From: Vitis vinifera
Lineage: Eukaryota; Streptophyta; Magnoliopsida; Vitales; Vitaceae
DNA length: 64,000 bases
Reading direction: 5' to 3'
Assembly (NCBI RefSeq): GCF_030704535.1
Contig: NC_081806.1
Span: 2,615,001-2,679,000, forward strand
A model generated the notes under the pieces. It was not told the origin of the DNA and ran no database searches. It worked only from the letters and a program-made list of their open reading frames with translations. Shown piece after piece: positions 49,501 to 63,000 of this stretch (within the stretch, counting starts at the first letter, position 1; each line of letters begins with the position of its first letter). Both the position numbers and the translations under genes were made by a program.

Positions 49501-50981
49501 AAGCTACTAGCTCGCAAGGCTGAGATCATACGCAGTGGTCTGTCCACATGCTTCCCTTCAAAGCTAAACTTAGGCTGACCAGGAATACTAAACGTCACCC
49601 TTTTCTCAAAACAGTCAACAGAGGCATGGTAGGAAGCTAACCAATCCATCCCCAAAATCACATCAAAATCCTGAAGGTCAAGGAGTACTAAATCAATTGG
49701 CATTTCCCTATAACCAATCATCACAATACAATTTCTAAGCATTCTACTAGCCACAACAGAATCTCCCACAGGAGTAGCAACAATCAAATCAAAGTCCATG
49801 CTAGCAACAGGCAAACCCAACAAACCAGCAAAAGATACTGAAACAAAAGAATGTGTTGATCCAGGATCAATCAAGACTCTAGCAAATAAGGTGTGGATTC
49901 GGAGAGTACCTGTCACCACATCAGAAGTGGCCTGAGCATCTCGATGAGTCATAGCAAACACCCGTCCTTGGGCTTTGGGTTTCTGTTTATCCTCCTTATT
50001 TTCCTCTTTAGGCTTCCCAATGATAAACTTCTTATTCTCTGGACAATCTCTGATCAAATGTCCTTGCTTCCCACAACCAAAGCAAGCTCCAGTCTCTCTA
50101 TAGCATGGCCTACCCCCATGCTTCTTACCACAAGTAGGACAAGCCCCATCTAAATTCTGCGCTGCCTTCCCTTTATTCTGATTTCTTCCTGATGTAGACC
50201 TTCGCTGTGCTTGATTACCATGAGCACCATCACTCCTATTTCGCTTCCTTTGCTGTTCCCTATACTGATGAAGCTCTTCATTATCTTTCTCTGCTATAAG
50301 GGCTCTGTCAACAACCTCTGAATAGACACCAAGCTTCAGAATAGATATCTTGTTCTTCAAATAAGGCTTCAATCCATCCTGAAACTTTAATGCCTTTTCC
50401 TCCTCTGTAGCAATCAACTGTGGGGAAAAACGTGATAACTCTGTAAATTTGGCCTCATACTGAGCCACAGTCATATCCCCCTGTTCCAAACGAATAAACT
50501 CTCCCACCTTCTGCCGTCTAACACTGTCAGGGAAATACTTCTTGTAGAAAGCCTCCCTAAATTGTCTCCATGTTATGGGCCCCTGATCCTCCAAAAGTCT
50601 CCTAGTCATACGCCACCAATGATCTGCCTCTTTATCTAACATAAAAGCTGCATAAGAGGCTTTTTGCTCCTCAGAGCAATCTATGACACCAAAGAATTTC
50701 TCCATCTTAAGGATCCAAGCCTCTGCCTCTGTGGGATCTGTAGCACCAGAAAAGTAAGGAGGACCCAATTTCTTGAAGTCATCAAAAGAGCTACCCCTAG
50801 AAGATGAAGACTGTCCTTGAACATTAGTCCCAACAGCTCGAGCTTGGCGTTCAACTAAACCAGCTAGTGTCCCAAGATACCTATAGATCCCTTCTGCACT
50901 CACGGGAGGCAAACCCTCAATTGGAGGTACATCATCATTAGCTTGACTGTTTTGTGAAGAAGCTGCTCTTCTTGGTGGCAT
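46506..50981 (-). CDS. Gag-Pol polyprotein of the Ty3/gypsy chromovirus, intact
   Basis: 1491 codons without a stop. In order: a gag core (about 70-250, e.g. [20 protein letters not shown]); a CCHC zinc knuckle (C300, C303, H308, C313); a retropepsin-like protease ([10 protein letters not shown], about 370-379); reverse transcriptase (about 580-760) with the catalytic FIDDILVYS at 705-713; RNase H ([10 protein letters not shown] from 852); integrase with the HHCC finger (H1068 or H1075, C1105, C1108) and a D1138-D1199-E1235 triad with DD35E spacing; then a GPF/GPY-type region and a chromodomain-like tail ([17 protein letters not shown], about 1465-1481). Chromodomains steer integration toward heterochromatin in this group. 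All signature residues are present, so it may still encode active enzymes. Expression cannot be judged from sequence. Confidence 0.95.
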   Translation of the reverse strand: MPPRRAASSQNSQANDDVPPIEGLPPVSAEGIYRYLGTLAGLVERQARAVGTNVQGQSSSSRGSSFDDFKKLGPPYFSGATDPTEAEAWILKMEKFFGVIDCSEEQKASYAAFMLDKEADHWWRMTRRLLEDQGPITWRQFREAFYKKYFPDSVRRQKVGEFIRLEQGDMTVAQYEAKFTELSRFSPQLIATEEEKALKFQDGLKPYLKNKISILKLGVYSEVVDRALIAEKDNEELHQYREQQRKRNRSDGAHGNQAQRRSTSGRNQNKGKAAQNLDGACPTCGKKHGGRPCYRETGACFGCGKQGHLIRDCPENKKFIIGKPKEENKEDKQKPKAQGRVFAMTHRDAQATSDVVTGTLRIHTLFARVLIDPGSTHSFVSVSFAGLLGLPVASMDFDLIVATPVGDSVVASRMLRNCIVMIGYREMPIDLVLLDLQDFDVILGMDWLASYHASVDCFEKRVTFSIPGQPKFSFEGKHVDRPLRMISALRASSLLKKGCQGFLASVVSNESDLKLEDIPIVREYPDVFPEDLPGLPPEREVEFTIDLVLGTGPMSKAPYRMAPVELKELKVQLQELLDKGFIRPSVSPWGTPVLFVKKKDGSMRLCIDYRELNKVTVRNKYPLPRIDDLFDQLQGACVFSKIDLRSGYHQLRVRGEDVPKTAFRTRYGHYEFLVMPFGLTNAPAAFMDLMNRVFKPYLDQFVVVFIDDILVYSRSREEHEGHLSIVLQTLRDKQLYAKLKKCEFWLDRISFLGHVVSNDGISVDPGKVDAVANWRRPSTVTEIRSFLGLAGYYRRFIEGFSKIALPLTKLTQKGVKFEWSDDCECSFQELKNRLVSAPILTIPSGSGGFVVYSDASHQGLGCVLMQHGRVVAYASRQLKPYERNYPTHDLELAAVVFALKIWRHFLFGETCEIFTDHKSLKYLFSQKELNMRQRRWIELLKDYDCIIQYHPGKANVVADALSRKSVGSLAAIRGCQGQLLEELRSLQVHFRVMGLGALVANFRVQPDLVGRIKTLQKNDSRLVQVMEEVKRGSKPDFVLSDDEILRFGTRLCVPNDEDLRRELLEEAHCSKFTIHPGGTKMYKDLRQNYWWSGMKRDIAQFVAQCLVCQQVKAEHQRPAGSLQPLAIPEWKWEHITMDFVIGLPRTLGGNNAIWVIVDRLTKSAHFLPMKVNFSLDRLASLYVKEIVRMHGVPVSIVSDRDPRFTSRFWHSLQKALGTKLSFSTAFHPQTDGQSERVIQVLEDLLRACILDLQGNWDDHLPLVEFAYNNSFQASIGMAPFEALYGRKCRSPICWNDVGERKLLGPELVQLTVEKVALIKERLKAAQSRHKSYADQRRRDLEFEVGDHVFLKVSPMKSVMRFGRKGKLSPRFVGPFEILERVGTLAYKVALPPSLSKVHNVFHVSTLRKYIYDHSHVVELEPIQIFEDLTYEEVPVQIVDVMDKVLRHAVVKLVKVQWSNHSVREATWELEEEMREKHPQLFQDSGMSSLED

Positions 50982-51156
50982 GATGTCCTAAAATAACAAG
51001 GCATAACTAAATTAGTTACTAAATAACCAATTAGGAAATTTCCAAATAAAGAAAGAATTGGAATTTATACTAAATGAACTAAAACTTAAACAAATGCGTC
51101 ACTCATCTATCCCCAATCTAAACCAATTCAAATTCCCATCAAGATCAAAACCTAGT

Positions 51157-51168
51157 GCTCTGATACCA
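51157..51168 (-). other. Primer-binding site of the gypsy element (initiator tRNA-Met)
   Basis: Minus strand reads TGGTATCAGAGC, complementary to the 3' end of plant initiator tRNA-Met, three bases after the 5' LTR end. Confidence 0.9.
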
Positions 51169-51171
51169 CTC

Positions 51172-53398
<2,227 letters not shown>

Positions 53399-53406
53399 TC
53401 GGTATT
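53399..53406. other. Junction between gypsy and TRIM (tc + ggtatt)
   Basis: tc matches the two bases beside the other gypsy LTR (46484-46485). ggtatt matches the six bases before the second TRIM LTR (53665-53670). Both are the bases expected at U3 ends of linear cDNA before integrase trimming. Confidence 0.75.
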
Positions 53407-53819
53407 TGTGATATCCCACATCGGATAGGGGAGGAAGTTCCTGGCGCTATATATGTAGAGGCTCCTCTTAACCAAGTAGACGCGTTTTAAAGCCGTGAGG
53501 GCCCCCTTGGGCCCAAAGCGGACAATATCTACATGGTTGGGTGCGGGTCGTTACAAATGGTATCAGAGCCGATCCCCAACCCCGGTGTGGGGGTTTGTTT
53601 GGCTTTGTCTATTTGGCCCCGCAATCCCATGGGACACAACGAGGACGTTGTGTCTGCATGGGGGGGTATTTGTGATATCCCACATCGGATAGGGGAGGAA
53701 GTTCCTGGCGCTATATATGTAGAGGCTCCTCTTAACCAAGTAGACGCGTTTTAAAGCCGTGAGGGCCCCCTTGGGCCCAAAGCGGACAATATCTACATGG
53801 TTGGGTGCGGGTCGTTACA
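53407..53819 (+). mobile_element. TRIM element (413 bp, two identical 149-bp LTRs)
   Basis: LTRs at 53407-53555 and 53671-53819 begin TGTGATATCCCAC and end GGTCGTTACA, and look identical. The 115-bp interior has a TGGTATCAGAGC initiator-tRNA-Met primer site at 53558-53569, two bases after the LTR, and a purine run catgggggggtatt before the second LTR. It has no coding capacity, so it needs enzymes from another element. Confidence 0.88.
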
Positions 53820-53824
53820 CACAA
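53820..53824 (+). repeat. Right target-site duplication (CACAA) of the composite
   Basis: Directly follows the last TRIM LTR and matches 44329-44333. The pre-insertion site would read gtagtcacaatgccag. Confidence 0.8.
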
Positions 53825-54720
53825 TGCCAGTTCAAGCTTTATCTTCTGGATAGAGCAAGAAAAAAATATGCGCAAGTGCAGTAGTTCAAGGCAGGCAGGT
53901 AAGGGCAGGTAGTAAAGGCAAGCGCATAAGCAGGGACTCCATTTCCTATGTCAGAGATGCGTCCCCTTGACGGTTTGACCGTTCCCCAAATCAATGAACA
54001 AAAATAAAATAACATGAACCCATTTCATTTCACAACTTTAAAAAAGAGGTGGCCAAAAACACCAAAGCTTCCAGCACAAAATGCATGGAAGAAGCTTTCA
54101 AATGTTTGGAATTTATAACCTGTAAAAATAACTAAAGAAAACATATAATGCCAGTGAAAAGAGAGAGAGAGAGAGAGAGAGAGACTGCATACAAAGATAG
54201 AGATTCCCGTGATTCAAACGTTGCTACTCCGCCTTCACCAATTTAATGCAGTTTCCTCCTATCTATTAAAGGAAATAATAAAAATGATACAAAGAAATAA
54301 TCGAAAGCCACGTATAGAAAGAGAAAGTACATAATAGGTAGGAATTAGGAGTTAGAGAATGAAGTGTATAATAATATTTTATTCTCCTAATTTATGAAAT
54401 TATTTAAATAAATAAAAAAACTGGAACCTGGAAAATTATTTGAAGAATGGGAGTGTAGGAAATTAAAAAAAAAAAAATGGAAAAGTGAAAGAAAGCCAAT
54501 GTGACTACTAGGGTTGCATGCCAAAAGTTGGCCATGCAAAGGGTGTTGTCTCCTGTAGCTTCTCTTTTCAATGCAGTGAGGCCAATTAGAAAAACTAATT
54601 CAACTTCTGAACTTGTAGCCTTCCGTCATCCTGACCACTTCTGACACTTTGGGATGGTGGGCAGGTAGATATCGAGTGTACAATAAGCCCACTTACAGCA
54701 ATTCTCCCACGTCGAACCTG
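53825..54720. other. Spacer containing the inverted 330-bp segment
   Basis: Apart from the duplicated segment (54054-54383), it holds unrecognised sequence, with the poly-A run at about 54469-54477. No gene was recognised. Confidence 0.6.
54054..54383 (-). repeat. Inverted copy, identical outside a microsatellite, of the segment upstream of the ATPase homologue
   Basis: Reverse complement of 29004-29335 with no mismatch seen outside the GA microsatellite (two bases shorter). No ATPase coding sequence accompanies it. Confidence 0.92.
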
Positions 54721-55600
54721 TCACAGTTGTAGCTTATCTGGTGGTGTGAGATTAATCAGGTCCTCCACAATCTCTTCAGACCGGTTTCTCAGGTTATCAA
54801 ATGACTTTTCTGCCCAAGCATGAGTATTGTATAGCACATGTCTCTCCAGGGAGTATCCAGGTTTGCACACATATTCGACCAAATAATCAGGAACGACAGA
54901 AGGTATCTCATGTCTCAGGAACTCCTGCACCCACAAATCAACACGTGGCATTCCAGGGCTGACAAATGGCAAAATCAACTCCTGATTTTAGGAGTCGAGC
55001 GTAAGATGGAGAAGTGGCTAATATGGTCCCATCTCCTGCCTTCACAAACACGCTTCAGAGTGTCAAAAGGGGGTGCAATGCACTGTCGCAATGGCTACAA
55101 TTCATATCCAGCTGACATGGCCTCTAATAATATCAAGGCCCATCTCGGTTGGGTCGTTTGCTTGCAACTCCACCCGAATCCCATCAAACTCTATCTTAAA
55201 TCAGCCTTTGGCTTGCATGAATCATCTTACGTCTGACCCTTAATGTATCAGGACACCGTGCAATGAAGGACGTCATGCTTTTCTCGCAATCCTCTTCAGT
55301 CACAGAATCAAAATATGTCAACACTCAACAGCTTCTAGTGGGTTTCCTGATTCTTGCGTTTGCACTAACAAATACCGAAATCGTGTGGCCTTCGAGATTC
55401 GTCAGAAGGCTCCTTCTCATCACCGGCGCGGGGCTGCTTCAGGTCAAAATTAGAGCCCACAACGGCAAGGATGGGCTCGTCGTTGGGTACGCTGAGGACG
55501 ACGGTGGTAACCACTGGAACGATGACAGTAGGAACGACAGAAGAAAAGGAGGCATGAAGATCACCAGAACTGAAAGATAGAGCAGAGGCTTCGTTCAAAA
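54721..55600 (-). pseudogene. Decayed host-gene coding fragment, unassigned (possible BRCT-like protein piece)
   Basis: On the minus strand the open stretch 54978-54721 reads like real protein: MPRVDLWVQEFLRHEIPSVV, then VCKPGYSLERHVLYNTHAWA. Upstream, out of frame, come YARLLKSGVDFA, SVTEEDCEKS and CPDTLRVRRKMIHAS pieces separated by stops. I could not place it securely; a BRCT-domain protein is a weak guess from the spacing of the hydrophobic and Trp residues. The frame is broken repeatedly, so it is a relic. Confidence 0.4.
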
Positions 55601-56156
55601 CGCCGTCGTCTTCGTCATCCCCATCATCTCAATCAAGAGCTCCATGATCATCTTCATCATCATTAGCCTGGCTTAGATTATTTTCTAGAGCTGCTACGTC
55701 ATAACCTCTGTCATGAAGGTCATCCTCATCATTATCCCTCGTCCTAGGTTTCTCTGTGTCGGTCAATCTAGAAAGATCGTTCTCACCCTTCTTCACTATA
55801 ACCAAGTTCAAAACAAAGAGAGCTCTTAGCATGACAATACTCCCACGAACAGCCTTCCCCCTTCATTTTCCATTACGTCTTCCATATCCACGGAAGCATG
55901 GGTACTGAGCGTGAAGCAGTTACAGGAAGAGCAGTCCAAGGCTGGAACGCTTCGAAAGTATGAATCAGAGTCTGAATCTGAGTTTGAAACTTGGGATCCC
56001 TGAAGACGGCGGCGTTCGCCGCTCCGAAGGACGTCGTCATGACCGGAAAAGGTCGAGAGCTCAGATGAAAGGTTTTGTCACTACTGCTGCCTGAATATGG
56101 ACTCTGCACAGTGGCCTATAGTTATTTGTGATGCAGCAATCACCTCTTTCCTCTAG
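55601..56156 (-). pseudogene. Unrecognised coding-like fragments on the minus strand
   Basis: Two short minus-strand open stretches (55832-55629, acidic, Asp-rich; 56109-55873, containing MTTSFGAANAAVFRDPKFQT) have protein-like composition but no family that I recognise. They lie in the same orientation as the ELM1-like and kinase-like pieces. Confidence 0.3.
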
Positions 56157-56330
56157 TTAAGGTGACTCATCAGTTTCACATCGAACCCACCTGACGAAAT
56201 GGGTAACCTCACCACCGCCGTTAGCATGGACAGAGAACTTGCCGATGAGGAACTCCAGCAACGTTATTCCAAAACTGCAGGCATCAAAAGGCCGTGAAGC
56301 TTTCTGGGTTGACAGTGCTGGAGAGTTCCA
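56157..56330 (-). pseudogene. LRR receptor-like kinase fragment (kinase subdomain IX region)
   Basis: The minus strand encodes KASRPFDACSFGITLLEFLI, then GKFSVHANGGGEVTHFVRWV. This matches the segment of plant receptor kinases that normally reads K-A-S-D-V-Y-S-F-G-V-L-L-L-E-L-L-T-G-K, followed by a G-G-x-E-V-x-H-x-V-R-W-V block. The canonical DVYSFG is changed to DACSFG. Catalytic loop and activation segment are missing, so this is a captured or degenerate piece. Confidence 0.65.
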
Positions 56331-56523
56331 TGGACTCACGTGTCTGTCGGGTGACCCACCTACAGCCAGGTGCCCTATATCTTGAAGAGCCACAAAGTGG
56401 AAAACCACTTGTATTCTGAGATTGCGTGCATCCATTGGAATCCGTTCGGTCAATGGATCAACATCATGCACAGTCGTTCCCGTGCAATTGGATTCTGGTA
56501 AAAGATCTTCGCCATGCATGTGG

Positions 56524-56874
56524 TCAAATCCTCTGTCCAATTGCTGGAAATCTACCACAGTGCTCCTTAAAAGGTTCCTCTTCCGAACCTTCTTCTGAAA
56601 GGATTTGTTTGAGTAGGAGGGGACCCATAGCTCCATAGAACATTTTGTAATAAAACGTCAGCCGCTTTGCTAGATCGGCACCATATCGGCGACTGCTTAT
56701 AGGTCCTCCAATGTTAACCACCAACAAGAGTTCGGGCAGAGATGCCAATTTGTCATGCCAGGCGGAAGCAGCACTCCTAAGCGCAGTAGAATCAGCTTGA
56801 TGAAGAGCCTCGGCAGTCAGAACCACATGCCTGTTCAGACCTGACCTCGGGTGTTGTATCTGCATGGTTGGCAA
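56524..56874 (-). pseudogene. ELM1-like (mitochondrial fission protein ELM1 family) fragment
   Basis: The minus strand encodes MQIQHPRSGLN, RHVVLTAEALHQADSTALRS, AASAWHDKLASLPELLLVVN and IGGPISSRRYGADLAKRL. These are successive blocks of the plant ELM1 family (Mito_fiss_Elm1), a protein that recruits dynamin-related proteins to mitochondria. About 50 residues normally lie between HPRS and RHVVLT and are deleted here. The family similarity stops after AKRL. A broken partial copy. Confidence 0.75.
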
Positions 56875-56880
56875 GCATTT

Positions 56881-57971
56881 CTTATCTTTTTCCTAAGAGC
56901 ACTTGAGTTGCTGAACAACAAAAACATTTTTTGAAACAGACTGTTTTACGTAACTTGCGACATAAATAGTATCCCTACCAACTCAACCACCATCCATGGT
57001 TCTTCCTCTGAGAAAATAAACTATTCATGAACCCGAGCCTTAGGTACAAGAAAAACACCACAATGATATAAGAACGGCTAAGTCATTTGTCGGGCATCAA
57101 GCACCAGGGTTCTGTAACTGAAACAAGAGCACTCATATTCACCCAAAGTAAGCTGGAGAGATAACGGAATGAAGGTGGTCATGTATAGGATTTCTTGCAC
57201 TTGAGAAAGGAGTGAAAATGAGCTGAAGGTGGGTTAGATGGATGGGCATGAAGGGTGGAGGAGTGATGGGAAATAGTGGGAGAAATGGGTTTTGGTGGCG
57301 TTAAAAGATATGGTGATATGCATAGGAGCATGAGGGATGAGTGTGGAAATGGGTGTGAGAAGGTGGGCATAAAGGATGGCAGGGAGGTGAGATTAGTGGG
57401 TGTTAGAAGATGGTATGAGATAATGAGATGAATTGATATGGATATTGAAAGATGGGGACGCAAATATGGTGGGTTGGTGTTGAGAGTGAAAGAGGGCCAT
57501 GCAAGTCGATGATGAATGCTTCAATGAACCCATCACAATGATCCCTTCGCCTGTAGCCACACTCGGTACACTGACCTTTTCACTTCAGTTACCAAGTTCA
57601 CAAGGCCAATCAACACCTCAACACCTCCATATGTAACACCACCCTCAATGTAACCGTTATCATAATATCCATCTTCATCGTACCCACCGTTGATGCACTT
57701 ATCATTCCAGAACAGTAGATAACCATAGTTCTAACCCAGTGGAAATGAATAACCGACCCTTCTATGAGACCTTCAACAATAATATCCTCAACTTGACAGA
57801 TCTGAAGAGTGAAAGGCAGTGAAAAGCTCATATTGCAATCTTCAGGAGAACGCAGTAGTTCCATGGGGCAATTCTAGCATTTTAATTAGAGTCACGGTGT
57901 CATATCAGTACCATTGGCATTTCCCAACATGCTTTCACATAACAGCATCCAACCCATTCATTGCATACCCA
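56881..57971. other. Spacer with a strand-asymmetric G/A-rich tract
   Basis: From about 57170 to 57500 the plus strand is dominated by G, A and T with many gatggg/aaggtggg units and few C. The minus-strand ORF there is low-complexity (Ser/His/Pro/Ile). 57610-57864 (minus) is open but matches nothing that I know. Confidence 0.5.
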
Positions 57972-57984
57972 CACTACAAGAAAA
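57972..57984 (+). repeat. CACTA terminal inverted repeat (left end)
   Basis: CACTACAAGAAAA, identical to the end found on many plant En/Spm elements. Confidence 0.8.
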
Positions 57985-58848
57985 TTGACTTTCATAGAAA
58001 GTCTAAATTTCGTGTGAAAAAATATTTCCCAACCAAAAATGTTTCGTGATTCGTAGCTCTACACCCATTGCTACAAAAATCCTATTTTGCCACCTAGTAT
58101 TTTCCCTGATGAAATAAAAATTTTGTTACTAAATATTTTTCTCAACGAAATTTTTCATTGACAAAAGTAAGAATTTTTGCCACTAAAAAATATAAATTTT
58201 TGTCCTCAAAGTCGTCAATACTTAGTGATGACGAATTTATTTTGCTGCCAAATATTTTTTGTAATAATTTAATTTCATCTCTCTATGCTTTACAATCCCA
58301 ACAAAAGTTTTTCTTGATGAAATAGATATTTCATTGCTAAAGGATTTTTTCAACTAAAATATTTATCATTAATACTGAAAAATTCATTTCATTGCTAAAT
58401 CTTTTTATTTACAAAATGATTTCGTCCCTAAAATGTATGCCAATGAATTATAAATTAGTTGTGGATGATATAACAATCTTCAGCAACAAAAATAATTCAT
58501 CAGGAAATATCTTTAGTAATAAAAAAAAATTTGTCAAGAAATGTATTTACATTTTTTATTTTTCATATTACAAATGTATGGTATTTGGTATTTAAAATAC
58601 TAATTATAATGGAAAAGTTAGTTATGAAACCTGCTTACAAAAATCAAAATATATATCACATAAGCTCATTGGTAATTAATATATGTAACCATAACATGTG
58701 ATCATAGTAGTATAATATCTATGCTAATATAACTACATAACAAAATAAAGTATTAGTTTAACAAAGTGTATATCACAAAACAACTATATTAGCATAGACA
58801 AAAAAAAAGAAATGAACGTCCATCATATGCACATCATAAAAAAAGGGA

Positions 58849-59203
58849 TCATGAGGACCCTTGGCTTGATCGTAGATGATGCAATATTTCTTCAAATTGT
58901 TGATGATGTTGTTGATTTTGTTTTTGTACCAAGGCCTCTAATTGGTCAATTCGATCTTGCTGAGTCTCAAGTTGTTATTGTTGAGTCTCCACAAGTAGTT
59001 GAGTCTCAGCAAGTCTATGCTCCAACTCAATTTCACACTCAAAAGATGATGGTCTAGATTTAGAAAATGAGATTGGTTTAGGGCCAAAACCAAGGCCCTT
59101 GACATATCCTGATTTTTGTCCCAAAACTTTCTCACAAATTTCTGCCTCAGTCATAGCCACAGCTCCTTCTGCAACAGGTTGGTTGGAACTCCAACATCTT
59201 CTC
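58849..59203 (-). pseudogene. C-terminal fragment of a CACTA-associated transposase (Transposase_24-like), with a nonsense codon
   Basis: The minus strand from the acceptor at about 59203 encodes [14 protein letters not shown], then [27 protein letters not shown], and a Gln-rich coiled tail (ETQQDRIDQLEALVQKQNQQ and HHQQFEEILHHLRSSQGSS, stop at 58849-58851). This is the usual C-terminal pattern of En/Spm-associated Transposase_24 proteins. One in-frame TAA (around 58976) replaces an expected CAA in the Gln-rich tail. The N-terminal part was not found. Confidence 0.7.
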
Positions 59204-59450
59204 CTATATATGCAAAATAAAAAATAAAACAAAAAAAAAGAACCAAAACATAATTAATAAGTTAGTAAATTAAAATTTCCATTAAATTTGGGCATGATCT
59301 CCCATATTTAGTAGATATTTTTTAAATTATACCTACTATATATAATAAATATAAGCATTGGAATTTCAAATTAGTTAATAATCAAATTGATTTTTAGCAC
59401 AACAAAACATCCAAGTGCCTTAATTTGTTATTATATGGTAAATAATAGTA

Positions 59451-60085
59451 GATTTCAAACAAGAATATAGTATTTTTATACAGACATTGTAACATCCCAT
59501 AAGCACACATAATCCTAAACTTAATTTTAAGCTAAGAAATGTCTAAAAAGTGTTTATAAACATGTTATCACATAAACAAGAATCATATATACATACTAAA
59601 ATGGTGAAAATTCAAAAGCATTTAGAATCTTAACTTAATTTTAAGTAAAGAAAATTATAACAAGAAGTTAGTAAGTTAAAAATCCTATTTAAATTTCAGC
59701 ATAGTCCCTTAATATTATATTTCAAACAAGAATATGGTATTTTTATACAAACATTGTAACACCCCACAAACACACATAATCCTAAACTTAATTTTAAGCA
59801 AAGAAATGCCTAAAAAATTATTTAAACTTGTTATCACATAAACAAGATTCCTATATACATACTAAAATGGTAAAAATTGAAAAGTAGTTAGAATCTCAAC
59901 TTAATTATAAGTAAAGAAAATTATAACAAGAAGTTAATAAGTTAAAAATCCTATTTAAATTTTGGCATAGTCCCTTAATATTAGATTTCAAACAAGAATA
60001 AGGTATTTTTATACAAACATTGTAACACCCTACAAGCACACATAATTCTAAACTTAATTTTAAGCAAAGAAATGCCTAAAAAAAG
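59451..60085. repeat. Tandem repeat, ~267-bp unit, about 2.4 copies
   Basis: The unit starting gatttcaaacaagaata begins at 59451, 59718 and 59984. Each carries gtatttttatac, acattgtaac and cctaaacttaattttaag. Copies differ by a few percent. It lies within the putative CACTA interior. Confidence 0.85.
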
Positions 60086-63000
60086 TATCCATGAAATGTC
60101 ATTTTCCCCAATATTGCACTAAAATTCAATTACCCAACTCATTGGCTTGTTTTGAATAAGATGGAAACTTAGGCTTAACCAACATAAAACTCTAACTCAC
60201 CTTACATATTTTGCTATATACATGTAAATGTTAAAATCTAATACATGAGTTGTACTTCCTACATAAATTAGGTGGTGGTTCCTATCCCATTTAGGATTGC
60301 ATAATATCTAAGAATCAATCACCAAGTTGCTTAGATCCATTTTGAGAAAAAAATTGGCAGCATTTCCCCATAGTTCTCCAAGTACACGACTTGGCCAATG
60401 CACAAACAAACTATTAGTTAGCTTAATTATGCAACTAACAATATGTCACCTTATCCAAATATGCACCCAGAGAACAATAGGAATAACTGTCATAATCTTT
60501 CAATATGGACAAAGCACTAGCAAGTGATTAGATAAATATTATGTACTTCTAAACTATCCAAACGGACAATTCAAGCATCATTTGAAGACAAATCACTAAT
60601 CATATGCTAGACATATAAGTTGTCAACTTGAATTTGGCGCAAAGAGAGTCATTTTCATAATTTTACAACTTATTTGTCTTAAGTATATGATAAGATACAC
60701 TTGTCCTACACTAATACTTAAACGAGATGTCTAAGGTTTCATGCATGTAGTTTCATTATTAATAAAAAGATGTTTGTTGTTTTTCCTAAACTTATTTCAT
60801 CAAGTTTAGTTCTTCTAACTTAAATTGTATTAATATGAAAAAAAAATTATAATTACAAGATAAAAATAATGGTATAATTAACATTTCAAGATATAATACA
60901 TAATAAATAAAATAATTAAAAATGATTTTTTTAATTAAAATTATAAAGGGAATTATGTAATGTACCATTTTAACATAAGTTGTTGAAACTCTAAATAATT
61001 CATTTTGTGATAATAAAAATGTAAATGAAAAGCACTACATTTTTACCTAATCCTTGAAGCAAATCTAGGCAACAATGTGGTAAAGCACAAATAAATAAAA
61101 TTATATAAACATGTCATTTATAAATTTAATTGATAGAACATATAGATGATATATAATATTAATCTATTATATAATATCTAATATATTGAAATGGATAGGT
61201 CAAAGGTAACAAATCATATTTTATTAATTAGCTTAAAATTCTATTTTCTTATCAAAATGTATTTTCCTTAATTAAATTAACTTTAAAAAAATAACAATTT
61301 AATTTTAAATATTATTCTTTTGATTGAAATTACTTAATCCATGCAAAAATTACTCCTCCCTAATAACTACTTTATTATTTCGTATTATTTTACTAATAAA
61401 GTGAAATTAAATAAATTAATTAAAATGATGACTTTTATTTATTAATATAATGTTTGGATTAACTCACAAAAATTATTTTAGTTTTTTTAATATTCTTCTT
61501 TTCATTTAAATTACTTAATCCATGCAAAAATTACCCCCTCCCCCCTAATAACTACTTTATTATTTTTTATTATTTTACTAATAAAGTGAAACTAAATGAA
61601 TTAATTCAAATGATGATTATTTATTTATTAATATAATGTTTGGATTAACTCACAAAATTATTTCATTTTTTTAAACTACCATAAACTAGCATTATTTTAA
61701 CTAATTTTCTATAAACTAATTTTTAATAACCTAATTTATATCCTCTCACATCTAGATTTTTCTATATAATTTGCTTGTTTCCACTAGTCAAAAATTTTAT
61801 TCTACTCTAAAAACCTGAATTCTAACTAAAATTATTTTTACATTAGTTTACATTTTCAATTTCAAATTATTTTTAGTTCAACTCAAACCAAATTATTAGA
61901 AAATTTTGTTAAAAAATTAAGTCCATTGGAGAGAAAGAAAAATAAATACTTATTAAATTTAAACACAAATTATTTCAACATTTTGAGTGAAATAGAGAGA
62001 ATAATCAAGTATTAAAAAACATGTAAACAAATAAAAAAAAACCAATAAAAATTATATGGGAACATACCGGTGGTGGATTTCTGTAGTATAACAAACCTAT
62101 GAAAATGGTGGATAGGAAGCTTTGTCACCTCGATAAACTTTGGTGGAGAATGGTGGATATGGCTTGCAAGTAGGGAACAATTTTTTAAGAAAGTAGTTGA
62201 GATGGTGAAAATGGTGGAAGGTTCAGGAGGTTATGGTAGATGTTAGAGATGTGGTGGGAACCAGAAAGTGATACTCTTTTTCATTTTCAAAGTTACAGGC
62301 AAATGATAGAGAGTTGGTGAGAAAGTCTTCTCACTTTTCAAAGTTCCAGTGCTACATGGGTACTTGGGAAATTGTTTTTTTTTCTTTTTTATTTCACTTT
62401 CTTTTCATTTCATTTCCCAACCAGTACTCCACACCATCCATTGTGCGGTCTCTGCAACCAAATCTCAGTATCATGCTACTACAACTCGGCGCATTTAATG
62501 CATTTCATGATGTTATATGTTTTATATTATTTAAAATTTAGAATTTAAAAAAATTTAAAATATAAATATAAATTAAAAATAAAATTGAAACTTTATTATT
62601 TGTCTATTATTGGGACTATTTATTATTTAAAATTTAGAAAATAAAAAAATAAAAAAAATTAGAATTTATAAATTACAAATTAGACTAAAAATAAAATGTA
62701 AGATTTATAAGTTTTGTATTATTTAAAATTTAGAAATTTAAAATTTAAAATTTAAAAATCAGAATTTATACATTAGAAATTAGAGTAAAATAAAAATTGA
62801 AATTTAAAGTAAGGAATAAAAATCATAGATTAAATATTTTATTAAAAAACATGTAAAAGTGTAAAACAATCCTTGACAAATTAATAGTTATAATAGTTGC
62901 TACTTTTGTGGCATAATTTATGATCTTATTTTAGTAGTTAAGATAAAGATCATTAATACATCATAAAATTATTTAAAAATTAAAATAATCAATTGTTAAT

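Noticed and set aside
53558-53569. tRNA-like sequence tggtatcagagc
   Set aside because: A retrotransposon primer-binding site, complementary to a tRNA 3' end, not a tRNA gene. No tRNA or rRNA gene was recognised anywhere in the window.
57179-57463. 94-codon minus-strand ORF rich in Ser, His and Pro
   Set aside because: Low-complexity product of a strand-asymmetric purine-rich tract; no signal peptide or domain.
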